Below, piece after piece: positions 20,946 to 31,153 of a stretch of 64,000 nucleotides of DNA (the first letter of the stretch is position 1; the number at the start of each line of letters is the position of its first letter). Under the pieces are notes generated by a model. The model made no database searches. It worked only from the letters and a program-made list of their open reading frames with translations, and was not told the origin of the DNA. Origin of the DNA: Citrobacter gillenii. GTDB lineage: Bacteria; Pseudomonadota; Gammaproteobacteria; Enterobacterales; Enterobacteriaceae. The stretch spans positions 124,001-188,000 of the forward strand of contig NZ_SUQN01000005.1 of assembly GCF_013337685.1 (NCBI RefSeq), read 5' to 3'. The translations under genes and the position numbers were made by a program.

Positions 20946-21467
20946 ATGTCCATTATTCTCGGCATTGACCCGGGCTCGCGCATCACCGGCTATGGCGTGA
21001 TCCGCCAGGTCGGTCGACAGTTGACCTATCTGGGCAGTGGATGTATTCGTACCAAAGTAGATGATTTACCGTCGCGCCTGAAGCTAATTTATGCCGGCGT
21101 GTCGGAAATCATTACCCAGTTTCAGCCAGACTACTTTGCCATTGAGCAAGTATTTATGGCAAAAAACGCCGATTCGGCGCTTAAGCTGGGGCAGGCGCGC
21201 GGCGTGGCGATTGTTGCTGCCGTAAACCAGGACCTTCCGGTGTTTGAATATGCGGCACGTCAGGTGAAGCAAACCGTCGTCGGGATAGGCAGTGCGGAGA
21301 AAAGTCAGGTGCAGCACATGGTGCGCACATTGCTAAAACTCCCGGCAAATCCCCAGGCCGATGCCGCGGATGCGCTGGCCATCGCCATTACCCACTGCCA
21401 CGTCAGTCAGAACGCCATGCAAATGAGCGATACCCGGCTGAATTTAGCGCGTGGTCGACTACGTTAA
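20946..21467 (+). CDS. ruvC: RuvC, Holliday junction resolvase
   Basis: A 173-residue RNase H-fold endonuclease that cuts Holliday junctions delivered by RuvAB. The four acidic catalytic residues are visible: D7 in GIDPGS, E66 in AIEQVF, and two aspartates in QADAADALA. The ATG at 20946 has AGGAG about 8 bases upstream; a GTG 3 bases earlier is less likely. It is followed by a hairpin that also contains the ruvAB LexA box. E. coli K-12 has yebB between ruvC and ruvA; it is absent here. Confidence 0.97.
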   Translation: MSIILGIDPGSRITGYGVIRQVGRQLTYLGSGCIRTKVDDLPSRLKLIYAGVSEIITQFQPDYFAIEQVFMAKNADSALKLGQARGVAIVAAVNQDLPVFEYAARQVKQTVVGIGSAEKSQVQHMVRTLLKLPANPQADAADALAIAITHCHVSQNAMQMSDTRLNLARGRLR

Positions 21468-21476
21468 TGACAAATG

Positions 21477-21504
21477 AGGCTGGATATCTATCCAGCCTTT
21501 TTTT
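21477..21504 (+). terminator. Intrinsic terminator of the aspS-ruvC transcript
   Basis: AGGCTGGATA (21477-21486) / TATCCAGCCT (21489-21498) followed by seven T. The ideal stem would close too tightly, so the real loop is larger. The stem is formed largely by the LexA operator. Confidence 0.85.
21480..21495 (+). promoter_or_regulatory. LexA (SOS) box of ruvAB
   Basis: CTGGATATCTATCCAG has the CTG-N10-CAG form of LexA operators and equals the known E. coli ruvA SOS box. It lies about 55-70 bases before the ruvA start, so ruvAB is damage-inducible while ruvC upstream is not. It doubles as the stem of the ruvC terminator. Confidence 0.88.
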
Positions 21505-21548
21505 ATGATAGCGCATTACCTTTTTAGCCCTTAACGCAGGAGCGTCAC

Positions 21549-22160
21549 GTGATAGGCAGACTCAGAGGCATCATTCTCGAAAAACAACCCCCGTTGGTTC
21601 TTCTGGAAACGGGTGGCGTAGGCTATGAAGTGCATATGCCGATGACCTGTTTTTACGAGCTGCCGGAAGCCGGGCAGGAAGCGATTGTTTTCACCCATTT
21701 TGTGGTGCGTGAAGATGCGCAGCTGCTGTACGGGTTTAACAACAAGCAGGAACGCACGCTGTTTAAAGAGCTGATTAAAACCAACGGCGTTGGACCGAAG
21801 CTGGCGCTTGCGATCCTCTCCGGCATGTCGGCGCAGCAGTTCGTTAACGCGGTTGAACGCGAAGAACTCGGGGCGCTGGTGAAACTGCCGGGTATCGGTA
21901 AGAAAACCGCTGAACGCCTGATTGTTGAAATGAAAGACCGCTTTAAAGGCTTACATGGCGATCTGTTCACACCGGCGGCGGATCTGGTGCTGACGTCACC
22001 TGCGGGTCCGGTAACGGATGACGCCGAACAGGAAGCGGTTGCTGCGCTGGTGGCGCTGGGCTATAAACCACAGGAAGCCAGCCGCATGGTGAGCAAAATA
22101 GCCCGCCCTGATGCCAGCAGTGAAACCCTGATTCGTGAAGCGCTCCGCGCTGCATTGTGA
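21549..22160 (+). CDS. ruvA: RuvA, Holliday junction-binding subunit
   Basis: A 203-residue protein that binds four-way junctions as a tetramer and targets the RuvB motor. It has an OB-fold N-terminal domain ([15 protein letters not shown]), helix-hairpin-helix motifs ([14 protein letters not shown] and [16 protein letters not shown]), and a C-terminal RuvB-contacting three-helix domain after an acidic linker. The GTG start at 21549 follows CAGGAG. ruvB begins 8 bases downstream. Confidence 0.97.
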   Translation: MIGRLRGIILEKQPPLVLLETGGVGYEVHMPMTCFYELPEAGQEAIVFTHFVVREDAQLLYGFNNKQERTLFKELIKTNGVGPKLALAILSGMSAQQFVNAVEREELGALVKLPGIGKKTAERLIVEMKDRFKGLHGDLFTPAADLVLTSPAGPVTDDAEQEAVAALVALGYKPQEASRMVSKIARPDASSETLIREALRAAL

Positions 22161-22165
22161 GGTAA

Positions 22166-23179
<1,014 letters not shown>

Positions 23180-23186
23180 GTTTTTT

Positions 23187-23258
23187 ATGCCGGATGGCAG
23201 CTTGCCTAATCCGGCCTACCTGTGAACGTAGGCCTGATACGCGAAGCTCCATCAGGCA
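23187..23258. repeat. BIME (two REP units) between ruvB and znuB
   Basis: A first unit (ATGCCGGATGGC ... CCGGCCTACC, 23187-23220) is followed by a second (GTAGGCCTGAT ... CATCAGGCA, 23228-23258), giving two palindromic REP units in the gap between convergent genes. It probably acts as a transcription or mRNA-end barrier. Confidence 0.85.
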
Positions 23259-23266
23259 ACACACTC

Positions 23267-24052
23267 TTAGCTCGCTTGCTTTTTCATCATGCTGAAAATA
23301 AACATCAGCGCGGCACACAGCACCACGGAGGGCCCTGCTGGCGTATCATAGAACGCCGAGAACGTCAGGCCGCCCGTTACCGCTATCATCCCCACGCCCA
23401 CGGCAACACCGGCCATCTGCTCAGGCGTACGCGCAAAACGGCGTGCGGTGGCAGCAGGAATAATCAGCAGCGACGTAATAATGAGCGCGCCGACAAACTT
23501 CATCGCCACACCAATCGTTAACGCAGTGACCAGCATCAGCAGCAGCTTCACGCGTTGCAGCTTCACACCATCGACAAAGGCGAGATCCGGGCTGATGGTC
23601 ATTGACAGCAGGTTGCGCCATTGCCAGAAGAGAATGGCTAGCACAATGACAACACCAATGGCGATGGAGATCAGATCTTCCGGCGTCACGGCAAGCAGGT
23701 CACCGAACAGATAGGCCATCAAATCCACACGGATATTCGACATCAGGCTGACGACCACCAGGCCCAGTGACAGAGCGCTGTGCGCCATAATGCCGAGCAA
23801 GGTGTCTATGGCGAGGTGAGGGCGCTTCTCCAGCCACACCAGACCCGCTGCCAGCATCAGAGTGACTGCGATAACCGCATAGAACGGGTTTACATCTAAC
23901 AGCAGACCAAAGGCCACACCCAGCAGTGACGCGTGCGCCAGCGTGTCGCCAAAATAAGACATCCGACGCCAGACCACAAACGATCCCAGCGGGCCAGCGG
24001 CGCAGGCCAGCATGATCCCGGCTAACCAACCGGGTAATAACAATTCAATCAT
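23267..24052 (-). CDS. znuB: ZnuB, zinc ABC transporter permease
   Basis: A 261-residue inner-membrane permease with about seven hydrophobic segments (ABC-3 family). The N-terminus is [20 protein letters not shown]. It forms the channel of the high-affinity zinc importer ZnuABC. Its start overlaps the znuC stop by 4 bases, and the operon is divergent from znuA under a shared Zur operator. Confidence 0.97.
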   Translation of the reverse strand: MIELLLPGWLAGIMLACAAGPLGSFVVWRRMSYFGDTLAHASLLGVAFGLLLDVNPFYAVIAVTLMLAAGLVWLEKRPHLAIDTLLGIMAHSALSLGLVVVSLMSNIRVDLMAYLFGDLLAVTPEDLISIAIGVVIVLAILFWQWRNLLSMTISPDLAFVDGVKLQRVKLLLMLVTALTIGVAMKFVGALIITSLLIIPAATARRFARTPEQMAGVAVGVGMIAVTGGLTFSAFYDTPAGPSVVLCAALMFIFSMMKKQAS

Positions 24053-24804
24053 GAGTGACCATTTCCCCGGCGTAATACGATACGACCCTGTAAATCATGG
24101 CGATGATTATGGTTGTGACGGTAAATTCCGAGTTGCTCGGCACCGCGTTGTCCAAACATAGAGATAAATTCCGGGTGCATAGAGACCACTTCCGGCGTGC
24201 CGGAGCAGCAAATATGGTGGTTGAGGCACAGCACTTCGTCGGTCTTCGCCATCACCAGATGCAAATCATGCGAGACCATCAGTACGGCGCAATCGAGTTC
24301 ACGGCGAAGCTGGTCGATAAGGTCATACAATGCGACCTGACCATTGACATCCACACCCTGAGTGGGTTCATCCAGCACCAGCAGCTGTGGTTTATTCAGC
24401 AATGCGCGAGCCAGCAGGACGCGCTGCGTTTCCCCGCCGGACAGTTTTTGCATCGGCGCATCCATCAGATGTCCGGCCTGAACGCGCTTGAGCGCCGGGA
24501 GAATATCGTCCTTCTTTGTATCCGGACGTAAGCGCAAAAAGCGGCTGACCGTCAGGGGCAGCGTGGTATCGAGATACAGTTTTTGCGGGACATAGCCAAT
24601 CCGCAGCTGTCCGTTACGCTTGATAACGCCTGCATCTGCTGCTACCAGCCCGAGGACAACGCGCACCAGCGTAGACTTCCCGGCACCGTTCGGACCAAGA
24701 AGTGTTAAAATTTTGCCGGGCCGTAGTTCAAGCGAAACGTCAGAAAGGACGCGGCGTTGACCATAAGAGACCGAGACATTTTCCAGTGAAACCAAAGTCG
24801 TCAT
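24049..24804 (-). CDS. znuC: ZnuC, zinc ABC transporter ATPase
   Basis: A 251-residue ABC ATPase. Walker A is [12 protein letters not shown], the signature motif is [15 protein letters not shown] and Walker B is [12 protein letters not shown], followed by the switch histidine in VSHDLH. The C-terminal tail is rich in histidine ([12 protein letters not shown]), as in other ZnuC proteins. It is the first gene of znuCB, divergent from znuA. Confidence 0.97.
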   Translation of the reverse strand: MTTLVSLENVSVSYGQRRVLSDVSLELRPGKILTLLGPNGAGKSTLVRVVLGLVAADAGVIKRNGQLRIGYVPQKLYLDTTLPLTVSRFLRLRPDTKKDDILPALKRVQAGHLMDAPMQKLSGGETQRVLLARALLNKPQLLVLDEPTQGVDVNGQVALYDLIDQLRRELDCAVLMVSHDLHLVMAKTDEVLCLNHHICCSGTPEVVSMHPEFISMFGQRGAEQLGIYRHNHNHRHDLQGRIVLRRGNGHS

Positions 24805-24830
24805 ATCAATTTTAGTCTTGCAGAAGTTAT

Positions 24831-24853
24831 AGAATGTTATAATATCACATTTC
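24831..24853. promoter_or_regulatory. Zur operator between znuC and znuA
   Basis: GAATGTTATAATATCACATTTC (24832-24853) closely matches the enterobacterial Zur palindrome GAAATGTTATANTATAACATTTC. It occupies the 78-base divergent znuCB/znuA intergenic region, so zinc-loaded Zur should shut off both directions. Confidence 0.9.
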
Positions 24854-24882
24854 TTACATTCATTACGATGATTGGTCGCATT

Positions 24883-25827
24883 ATGTTACATAAAAATACG
24901 CTTCTTTTCGCAGCATTATCCGCTGCTCTTTGGGGGAGTGCAACACAGGCAGCAAATGCCGCCGTCGTTGCCTCGCTTAAGCCGTTAGGGTTTATCGCTT
25001 CAGCGATTGCTGATGGGGTTACGGATACCGAGGTTCTCCTGCCTGATGGTGCATCCGAACATGATTACTCATTGCGTCCGTCAGACGTAAAACGCTTACA
25101 GGGCGCGGACTTAGTTGTTTGGATTGGCCCCGAGATGGAAGCGTTTATGGAAAAATCTGTCAAGAATATTCCTAACGCGAAACAGGTAACGATTGCGCAA
25201 CTCAATGACGTGAAGCCGTTGCTCATGAAAGGGGGCGACGATGATGATGACGATCATGAACACAATGACGCCCACGGTGAAAAAAGTGACGAACATCACC
25301 ATCATGGCGACTACAACATGCATCTTTGGCTTTCCCCAGAGATAGCGCGGGCCTCAGCGGTTGCAATCCATGAAAAATTAGTGGAACTTATGCCGCAAAG
25401 TCGAGCCAAACTTGACGCCAACCTGAAGGATTTTGAGGCACAATTAGCCGCAACCGATAAGCAGGTAGGTAACGAGCTCGCACCGCTCAAGGGGAAAGGG
25501 TATTTCGTTTTTCATGACGCCTACGGCTACTACGAAAAACATTACGGACTAACACCGCTTGGTCACTTTACCGTGAACCCTGAGATTCAACCTGGTGCGC
25601 AGCGTTTACATGAAATAAGAACACAGTTGGTTGAGCAAAAAGCAACCTGCGTTTTTGCTGAGCCACAGTTCAGGCCAGCGGTCGTTGAAGCCGTTGCGAG
25701 AGGGACATCCGTTCGAATGGGAACGTTGGATCCCCTCGGAACAAACATCAAACTGGGTAAAACAAGCTATTCTTCGTTTCTGAACCAATTAGCCAACCAG
25801 TATGCGAGCTGCCTGAAAGGAGATTAA
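24883..25827 (+). CDS. znuA: ZnuA, periplasmic zinc-binding protein
   Basis: A 314-residue cluster A-I solute-binding protein. It has a signal peptide of about 26 residues ([18 protein letters not shown], cut after an alanine-rich site). A metal-handling loop rich in Asp and His (residues about 117-145, including [10 protein letters not shown] and DEHHHHGD) follows. Zinc-ligand histidines are in [16 protein letters not shown] and VFHDAYGYY. The ATG at 24883 is preferred to an upstream ATG 15 bases earlier because signal peptide homology begins here. It delivers Zn(II) to ZnuBC and is divergent from znuCB. Confidence 0.96.
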   Translation: MLHKNTLLFAALSAALWGSATQAANAAVVASLKPLGFIASAIADGVTDTEVLLPDGASEHDYSLRPSDVKRLQGADLVVWIGPEMEAFMEKSVKNIPNAKQVTIAQLNDVKPLLMKGGDDDDDDHEHNDAHGEKSDEHHHHGDYNMHLWLSPEIARASAVAIHEKLVELMPQSRAKLDANLKDFEAQLAATDKQVGNELAPLKGKGYFVFHDAYGYYEKHYGLTPLGHFTVNPEIQPGAQRLHEIRTQLVEQKATCVFAEPQFRPAVVEAVARGTSVRMGTLDPLGTNIKLGKTSYSSFLNQLANQYASCLKGD

Positions 25828-25842
25828 TGAGGAAGTGAATAC

Positions 25843-27162
25843 GTGCAACAGATAGCCCGCTCTGTCGCTCTGGCATTTAATAATCTGCCCCGACCCCATC
25901 GCGTTATGCTGGGGTCGCTGACCGTTCTTACATTGGCCGTCGCCGTTTGGCGGCCTTACGTTTACCATCCCGATGCTACACCGATTGTCAAAACCATCGA
26001 ACTTGAAAAAAGCGAGATTCGTTCGCTGTTGCCTGAGGCCAGTGAACCTATCGATCAGGCTGCTCAGGAAGATGAAGCGATTCCTCAGGATGAACTGGAT
26101 GACAAAACCTCCGGCGAGGTGGGCGTTCACGAATATGTTGTCTCGACCGGTGATACGCTGAGCAGCATCCTGAATCAGTATGGTATCGACATGGGCGATA
26201 TCAGCCAGCTTGCCGCCTCGGACAAAGAGTTGCGTAACCTGAAGATTGGCCAACAGCTTTCCTGGACGCTGACCTCTGACGGTGATTTGCAGCGCCTGAC
26301 CTGGGAAGTTTCTCGCCGTGAAACCCGCATGTACGATCGTACTGCGACGGGCTTCAAAATGAGCAGTGAAATGCAGCAGGGCGACTGGGTTAACAGCCGT
26401 ATCAAGGGCACCGTCGGCGGCAGTTTCGTCGCCAGCGCCAAAGAGGCCGGGCTGACCAGTTCTGAAATCAGTGCGGTGATTAAGGCTATGCAGTGGCAGA
26501 TGGACTTCCGCAAACTGAAAAAAGGCGATGAGTTCTCGGTGCTGATGTCTCGCGAAATGTTGGACGGCAAACGTGAGCAAAGCCAACTGCTGGGCGTTCG
26601 TTTGCGCTCTGAAGGTAAAGACTATTACGCGATCCGTGCCGAAGACGGTAAGTTCTATGACCGTAACGGTACCGGGTTGGCGAAAGGGTTTATGCGTTTC
26701 CCGACCGCGAAACAGTTCCGCATCTCGTCTAACTTTAATCCGCGTCGCCTGAATCCGGTAACCGGACGTGTGGCACCGCACAAAGGCGTCGACTTCGCGA
26801 TGCCGCAGGGTACGCCGGTACTGTCGGTAGGTGATGGTGAAGTCGTTGTTGCGAAGCGCAGCGGCGCTGCAGGCTACTATGTCGCGGTGCGTCATGGTCG
26901 TACCTACACCACCCGCTACATGCACCTGCGTAAACTGTTAGTCAAACCAGGACAAAAAGTAAAACGCGGCGATCGTATTGCGCTGTCAGGTAACACCGGA
27001 CGTTCAACTGGACCACACTTGCATTATGAAGTCTGGGTTAACCAGCAGGCCGTGAACCCGTTAACGGCGAAGCTGCCGCGTACAGAAGGGCTGACCGGCT
27101 CGGATCGTACCGAGTACCTGGCGCAGGTGAAAGAGGTTCTGCCTCAGTTGCGCTTCGATTAA
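25843..27162 (+). CDS. mepM: MepM, murein DD-endopeptidase
   Basis: A 439-residue envelope enzyme that cuts D-Ala-mDAP crosslinks to allow cell-wall expansion. An N-terminal membrane anchor (about residues 22-38) is followed by a LysM domain (HEYVVSTGDTLSSILNQYG). The C-terminal M23/LytM domain has zinc ligands in HKGVDFAMP and GPHLHYEVW. The GTG start at 25843 lies 15 bases after znuA, with GAGGA as ribosome-binding site, and the N-terminus MQQIARSVALAFNNLPRPHR is conserved. It may be partly co-transcribed with zinc-regulated znuA; it is itself a zinc enzyme. Confidence 0.95.
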   Translation: MQQIARSVALAFNNLPRPHRVMLGSLTVLTLAVAVWRPYVYHPDATPIVKTIELEKSEIRSLLPEASEPIDQAAQEDEAIPQDELDDKTSGEVGVHEYVVSTGDTLSSILNQYGIDMGDISQLAASDKELRNLKIGQQLSWTLTSDGDLQRLTWEVSRRETRMYDRTATGFKMSSEMQQGDWVNSRIKGTVGGSFVASAKEAGLTSSEISAVIKAMQWQMDFRKLKKGDEFSVLMSREMLDGKREQSQLLGVRLRSEGKDYYAIRAEDGKFYDRNGTGLAKGFMRFPTAKQFRISSNFNPRRLNPVTGRVAPHKGVDFAMPQGTPVLSVGDGEVVVAKRSGAAGYYVAVRHGRTYTTRYMHLRKLLVKPGQKVKRGDRIALSGNTGRSTGPHLHYEVWVNQQAVNPLTAKLPRTEGLTGSDRTEYLAQVKEVLPQLRFD

Positions 27163-27175
27163 TCAGCATACTGAC

Positions 27176-27207
27176 AAAGCCGGTACGCGATGCGTGCCGG
27201 CTTTTTT
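27176..27207 (+). terminator. Intrinsic terminator of mepM
   Basis: AAAGCCGG (27176-27183) / CCGGCTTT (27197-27204) with an inner ACGC/GCGT pairing, followed by a T run. Confidence 0.9.
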
Positions 27208-27281
27208 ATTTTGTACGGGGCACGACGCGCCGCTACACTATCAACAGATTTATTTTTCGCGGTACCAGACACTGGAAGAGC

Positions 27282-28253
27282 ATGGAAACGAAAAAAAAGA
27301 ATATTGAATATATCCCTGAATTTCATAAATCATTCCGCCATCCGCGCTACTGGGGTGCCTGGCTGGGTGTGGCGGCGATAGCAGGGATTGCATTAACGCC
27401 CGCATCGTTTCGCGATCCTGTGCTGGCGAAGCTGGGGCGTCTTGCCGGACGGTTGGGGAAAAGTTCGCGCCGCAGAGCGCTGATTAATTTATCCTTGTGT
27501 TTTCCAGAGCGCAGCGAAGCCGAGCGCGAAGCCATCGTCGATGAGATGTTTGCAACGGCTCCGCAGGCGATGGTGATGATGGCAGAGCTTGCCCTGCGTG
27601 GCCCGGAGAAAATCCAAAACCGGGTTGACTGGCAAGGTCTGGAGATCATAGAAGAGATGCGCCGCAACGAGGAAAAGGTCATTTTTCTCGTCCCGCACGG
27701 TTGGGGTGTCGACATTCCAGCCATGCTGATGGCCTCGCAGGGCCAGAAAATGGCCGCGATGTTCCATAACCAGGGTAATCCTGTTTTTGATTACGTCTGG
27801 AACACGGTACGCCGTCGTTTTGGTGGCCGTTTGCATGCGCGTAATGATGGCATCAAACCCTTTATTCAGTCCGTGCGTCAGGGCTATTGGGGATACTATT
27901 TGCCGGATCAGGATCATGGTCCCGAGCACAGCGAATTTGTTGATTTTTTTGCCACCTACAAAGCAACATTGCCGGCTATTGGTCGCCTGATGAAGGTTTG
28001 CCATGCGCGGGTTGTGCCGCTGTTCCCGGTGTATGACGGAAAAACACATCGCCTGACGATTCAGGTCCGCCCGCCGATGGATGACATCCTGACCGCAGAT
28101 GACCACACCATTGCCAGACGCATGAATGAAGAGGTGGAGATTTTTGTCGCGCCGCACCTCGAGCAGTACACCTGGATTTTAAAACTGCTGAAAACCCGCA
28201 AACCCGGTGAGATTGAGCCGTATAAACGTAAAGATCTCTACCCGAAGAAATAA
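27282..28253 (+). CDS. lpxM: LpxM, lipid A myristoyltransferase
   Basis: A 323-residue late acyltransferase (LpxL/LpxM family) that adds the secondary myristate to Kdo2-lauroyl-lipid IVA, giving hexa-acylated lipid A. One N-terminal membrane anchor lies near residues 24-40. The catalytic HX4D motif is HGWGVD, in VFLVPHGWGVDIPAML-type context. The length equals E. coli LpxM. It converges on pykA across a shared hairpin. Confidence 0.96.
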   Translation: METKKKNIEYIPEFHKSFRHPRYWGAWLGVAAIAGIALTPASFRDPVLAKLGRLAGRLGKSSRRRALINLSLCFPERSEAEREAIVDEMFATAPQAMVMMAELALRGPEKIQNRVDWQGLEIIEEMRRNEEKVIFLVPHGWGVDIPAMLMASQGQKMAAMFHNQGNPVFDYVWNTVRRRFGGRLHARNDGIKPFIQSVRQGYWGYYLPDQDHGPEHSEFVDFFATYKATLPAIGRLMKVCHARVVPLFPVYDGKTHRLTIQVRPPMDDILTADDHTIARRMNEEVEIFVAPHLEQYTWILKLLKTRKPGEIEPYKRKDLYPKK

Positions 28254-28261
28254 AAAGAAGA

Positions 28262-28294
28262 AATAAAAAAAGCCTCTCACTTGAGAGGCTTTCT
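28262..28294 (-). terminator. Bidirectional terminator between lpxM and pykA
   Basis: A perfect 10-base stem AAAGCCTCTC (28269-28278) / GAGAGGCTTT (28283-28292). The minus strand has a long T run after it (pykA side); the plus strand has only a short one (lpxM side). Confidence 0.85.
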
Positions 28295-28310
28295 GTATCA
28301 GGTACCACCT

Positions 28311-28343
28311 GTAGGCCTGATGATCAAAGCAACATAAGGCATT
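28311..28343. repeat. Degenerate REP unit
   Basis: GTAGGCCTGATGATC ... AACATAAGGCAT resembles the REP units elsewhere in the window, but its second arm has decayed. It lies between the lpxM/pykA terminator and the pykA stop. Confidence 0.5.
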
Positions 28344-28354
28344 GAGCGAGGTTA

Positions 28355-29797
28355 TTATTCTACGGTCAGAATACGCGTGGTGTTGGTGGAGCCAATGGTG
28401 CTCATGACGTCGCCCTGGGTGACAATCACCAGATCGCCAGAAACCAGATAGCCTTTATCACGCAGCAGGTTCACCGCTTCGCTGGCGGCAACCACACCGT
28501 CGGTTTCGCTGTCAAAGTGAACCGGAGTAACGCCGCGGTACAGGGAGGTCAGGTTCAGCGTACGCTCATGACGCGACATGGCGAAAATCGGCAGGCCGGA
28601 GCTGATACGGGACGTCATCAGCGCGGTACGACCGGATTCTGTCATCGCGATGATGGCAGTGACCCCTTTCAGGTGGTTCGCTGCATACATTGCGGACATG
28701 GCAATCGCTTCTTCAACGTTATCAAACTGCACGTCGAGGCGGTGTTTGGAGACATTAATGCTCGGGATTTTTTCCGCGCCCAGGCAGACACGCGCCATGG
28801 CGGCAACGGTTTCAGCCGGATACTGGCCTGCGGCGGTTTCTGCCGACAGCATAACGGCGTCGGTGCCGTCGAGTACGGCGTTCGCCACGTCCATCACTTC
28901 TGCACGGGTCGGCATCGGGTTGGTGATCATCGACTCCATCATCTGCGTGGCGGTAATGACCGCACGGTTCAGCTGACGCGCACGACGGATCAGGGCTTTC
29001 TGAATACCGACCAGCTCGGGATCGCCAATTTCAACGCCCAGGTCGCCACGAGCAACCATCACGACGTCAGATGCCAGGATGATATCATCCATCGCATTCT
29101 GGTCGCACACGGCTTCTGCACGCTCCACCTTGGCAACAATTTTCGCATCGCAGCCTGCATCGCGCGCCAGACGGCGGGCATAGTTCAGATCTTCGCCGCA
29201 GCGCGGGAAGGAGACGGCCAGATAGTCAACGCTGATTTGCGCCGCGGTGATGATGTCAGCTTTGTCTTTTTCGGTCAGTGCTTCTGCAGAGAGACCGCCG
29301 CCCAGTTTGTTGATGCCTTTGTTATTGGAAAGCGGGCCACCGACGGTCACTTCGGTGAAGACCTTCATGCCCTGAACTTCCAGTACTTTGAGCTGTACGC
29401 GACCGTCATCCAGCAGCAGGATGTCGCCCGGCACTACGTCAGCAGGTAGGCCTTTATAATCAATACCGACTTTTTCTTTATCGCCTTCGCCTTTACCCAG
29501 GTTGGCATCTAACAGGAACTTGTCGCCAATATTGAGGAATACTTTGCCTTCTTTGAAGGTTGATACGCGGATTTTAGGTCCCTGCAGGTCACCCAAAATA
29601 GCGACATGACGTCCCAGTTTGGCGGCAATTTCACGGACTTTATCCGCCCGCAGTTTGTGATCTTCTGGAGAGCCGTGCGAAAAGTTCATACGTACAACGT
29701 TTGCGCCCGCGGCGATAATTTTTTCAAGGTTGTTATCGCGGTCAGTTGCTGGGCCTAACGTGGTAACGATTTTGGTTCTGCGAAGCCTTCTGGACAT
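28355..29797 (-). CDS. pykA: Pyruvate kinase II
   Basis: A 480-residue pyruvate kinase converting PEP and ADP to pyruvate and ATP at the end of glycolysis. The [12 protein letters not shown]-terminus is that of the PykA (AMP-activated) isoenzyme rather than PykF. Active-site blocks include [38 protein letters not shown] and [10 protein letters not shown]. The ATG at 29797 gives the family length; an upstream extension in frame is not conserved. It is transcribed away from lpxM and lies just downstream of hexR on the same strand. Confidence 0.97.
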   Translation of the reverse strand: MSRRLRRTKIVTTLGPATDRDNNLEKIIAAGANVVRMNFSHGSPEDHKLRADKVREIAAKLGRHVAILGDLQGPKIRVSTFKEGKVFLNIGDKFLLDANLGKGEGDKEKVGIDYKGLPADVVPGDILLLDDGRVQLKVLEVQGMKVFTEVTVGGPLSNNKGINKLGGGLSAEALTEKDKADIITAAQISVDYLAVSFPRCGEDLNYARRLARDAGCDAKIVAKVERAEAVCDQNAMDDIILASDVVMVARGDLGVEIGDPELVGIQKALIRRARQLNRAVITATQMMESMITNPMPTRAEVMDVANAVLDGTDAVMLSAETAAGQYPAETVAAMARVCLGAEKIPSINVSKHRLDVQFDNVEEAIAMSAMYAANHLKGVTAIIAMTESGRTALMTSRISSGLPIFAMSRHERTLNLTSLYRGVTPVHFDSETDGVVAASEAVNLLRDKGYLVSGDLVIVTQGDVMSTIGSTNTTRILTVE

Positions 29798-29918
29798 GTA
29801 ATACTCCGTTGACTGAAACAACTAGGTGTTGCGTGTGAACATTGATCCGGCCGTTCTGAAACATAACGGTAGAAATGAACGACCCGGATGATAAAAGGGT
29901 AGAACATCGTTATTGCTT

Positions 29919-30788
29919 TTAGCGGTCATCACTCTTGATGAGTAATTCTTTATCAAAACGCGATTCCTTGAGCGCTTCCTTGACACGCTTCAAGTTATCT
30001 CTAAATTTTGCACCACGGCGCAAAGTAAATCCCGTAGCCAGCACATCTATCACGGTCAGTTGAGCAAGTCGAGAGACCATAGGCATATAAATGTCAGTAT
30101 CTTCCGGTACATCCAGGGTAATTGCCAGCGTGGCTTCACGCGCCAGCGGCGTTCCGGGGGAAGTAAGGGCGATCACCATGGCATCGTTTTCCCGCGCCAG
30201 CTGCGCCAGTTCAACCAGACTCTTTGTTCTGCCGGTATGTGAAATAAGGACAATGACGTCGTCATCGCTACAATTCATACAGCTCATACGTTGCAGTACA
30301 ATATCGTCGGAATAGATAACCGGTACGTTAAAGCGGAAAAATTTATTCATGGCGTCGTGCGCCACGGCAGCGGACGAACCCAGACCGAAAAAGGCGATTT
30401 TCTTTGCCTGGGTTAATAAATCTACCGCCCGATTGACCGCCGCGTTATCCAGCGACTGACGGACGTGGTCCAGGCTTGCCATGGCAGATTCGAAGATTTT
30501 CCCGGTGTAGGACTCGACGCTATCATCCTCATCGACATTACGATTAACATACGGGGTACCATTAGCCAGACTTTGTGCCAAATGCAGTTTAAAATCAGGG
30601 AAGCCTCGTGTGTCCATGCTGCGACAGAAGCGATTCACGGTCGGCTCACTGACGTTGGCTTCCAGAGCCAGCGTGGCAATACTTGAATGGATAGCCCTGT
30701 CAGGTGAGGTCAGAATAACATCGGCGACCTTACGTTCTGACTTGCTCAGATGTTCCAGTTTTAACTGGATTTTTTCCAGCATATTCAT
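29919..30788 (-). CDS. hexR: HexR, transcriptional regulator of central carbon genes
   Basis: A 289-residue RpiR-family regulator. The N-terminal helix-turn-helix (LALEANVSEPTVNRFCRSM) is followed by a C-terminal SIS sugar-phosphate domain (FFGLGSSAAVAHDAMNKFF, VLISHTGRTKSLVEL). It represses zwf and Entner-Doudoroff genes until KDPG binds. The ATG at 30788 gives MNMLEKIQ and the family length. It is divergent from zwf across 365 bases that contain a perfect HexR palindrome. Confidence 0.96.
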   Translation of the reverse strand: MNMLEKIQLKLEHLSKSERKVADVILTSPDRAIHSSIATLALEANVSEPTVNRFCRSMDTRGFPDFKLHLAQSLANGTPYVNRNVDEDDSVESYTGKIFESAMASLDHVRQSLDNAAVNRAVDLLTQAKKIAFFGLGSSAAVAHDAMNKFFRFNVPVIYSDDIVLQRMSCMNCSDDDVIVLISHTGRTKSLVELAQLARENDAMVIALTSPGTPLAREATLAITLDVPEDTDIYMPMVSRLAQLTVIDVLATGFTLRRGAKFRDNLKRVKEALKESRFDKELLIKSDDR

Positions 30789-31153
30789 TATGTGAGTAGA
30801 CTCATCGGCCATGGGCAAAAACGATTTCAGCGATATGGGGAAATCGAGCGGTAACTCTGGTAGATATTACCCCTGTGAACCCACATTCGGGGCAAAATGG
30901 ACAGAAAAGTTGTTGTTTTTTTTCAATACATGATCGGAGTCGGGTTTTCTTACGCCTTCATGGTCACGTAAAAAAGCGACTTTTTTATCCATTTTGCGGC
31001 GGTAAACGTCAATAACGCCGCTGTTCACGGTAACAGCACGGCTGGATAAGCGTTTACGGTTCACGGAATCACGTAAAAGCAGTACAGTGCACTGTAATAA
31101 AATTACATTCAGTGTCGGGCATGAATACCCGACACTCAACTGAGGAGAATGAC
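30789..31153. other. hexR-zwf divergent intergenic region (365 bases)
   Basis: No gene is visible. It is AT-rich near hexR, including a run of eight T near 30916. Contents I can support are the HexR operator at 31093-31107, the leader hairpin at 31111-31136, and a GAGGAG ribosome-binding site at about 31142-31147 for zwf. A MarA/SoxS/Rob box is expected near the zwf promoter by analogy with E. coli, but I could not place it with confidence. Confidence 0.7.
31093..31107 (+). promoter_or_regulatory. HexR operator upstream of zwf
   Basis: TGTAATAAAATTACA is a palindromic match to the HexR consensus TGTAATTWWATTACA as I recall it. It lies 46 bases before the zwf ATG and probably overlaps the -10 region, fitting repression by HexR. 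Confidence 0.85.

Noticed and set aside
23187-23258. Repeated palindromes considered as a CRISPR array
   Set aside because: There are only two units, each internally palindromic with REP sequence and no spacers of uniform length; no cas genes occur in the window.
25789-26925. A 378-codon open frame antisense to mepM and the end of znuA
   Set aside because: It crosses two well-supported genes on the other strand and shows no family resemblance; it is a shadow.
28517-29449. A 310-codon open frame antisense to pykA
   Set aside because: It mirrors the codon pattern of pykA, has no recognisable domain and no ribosome-binding site. GC-rich, biased codon use commonly leaves such antisense frames open.
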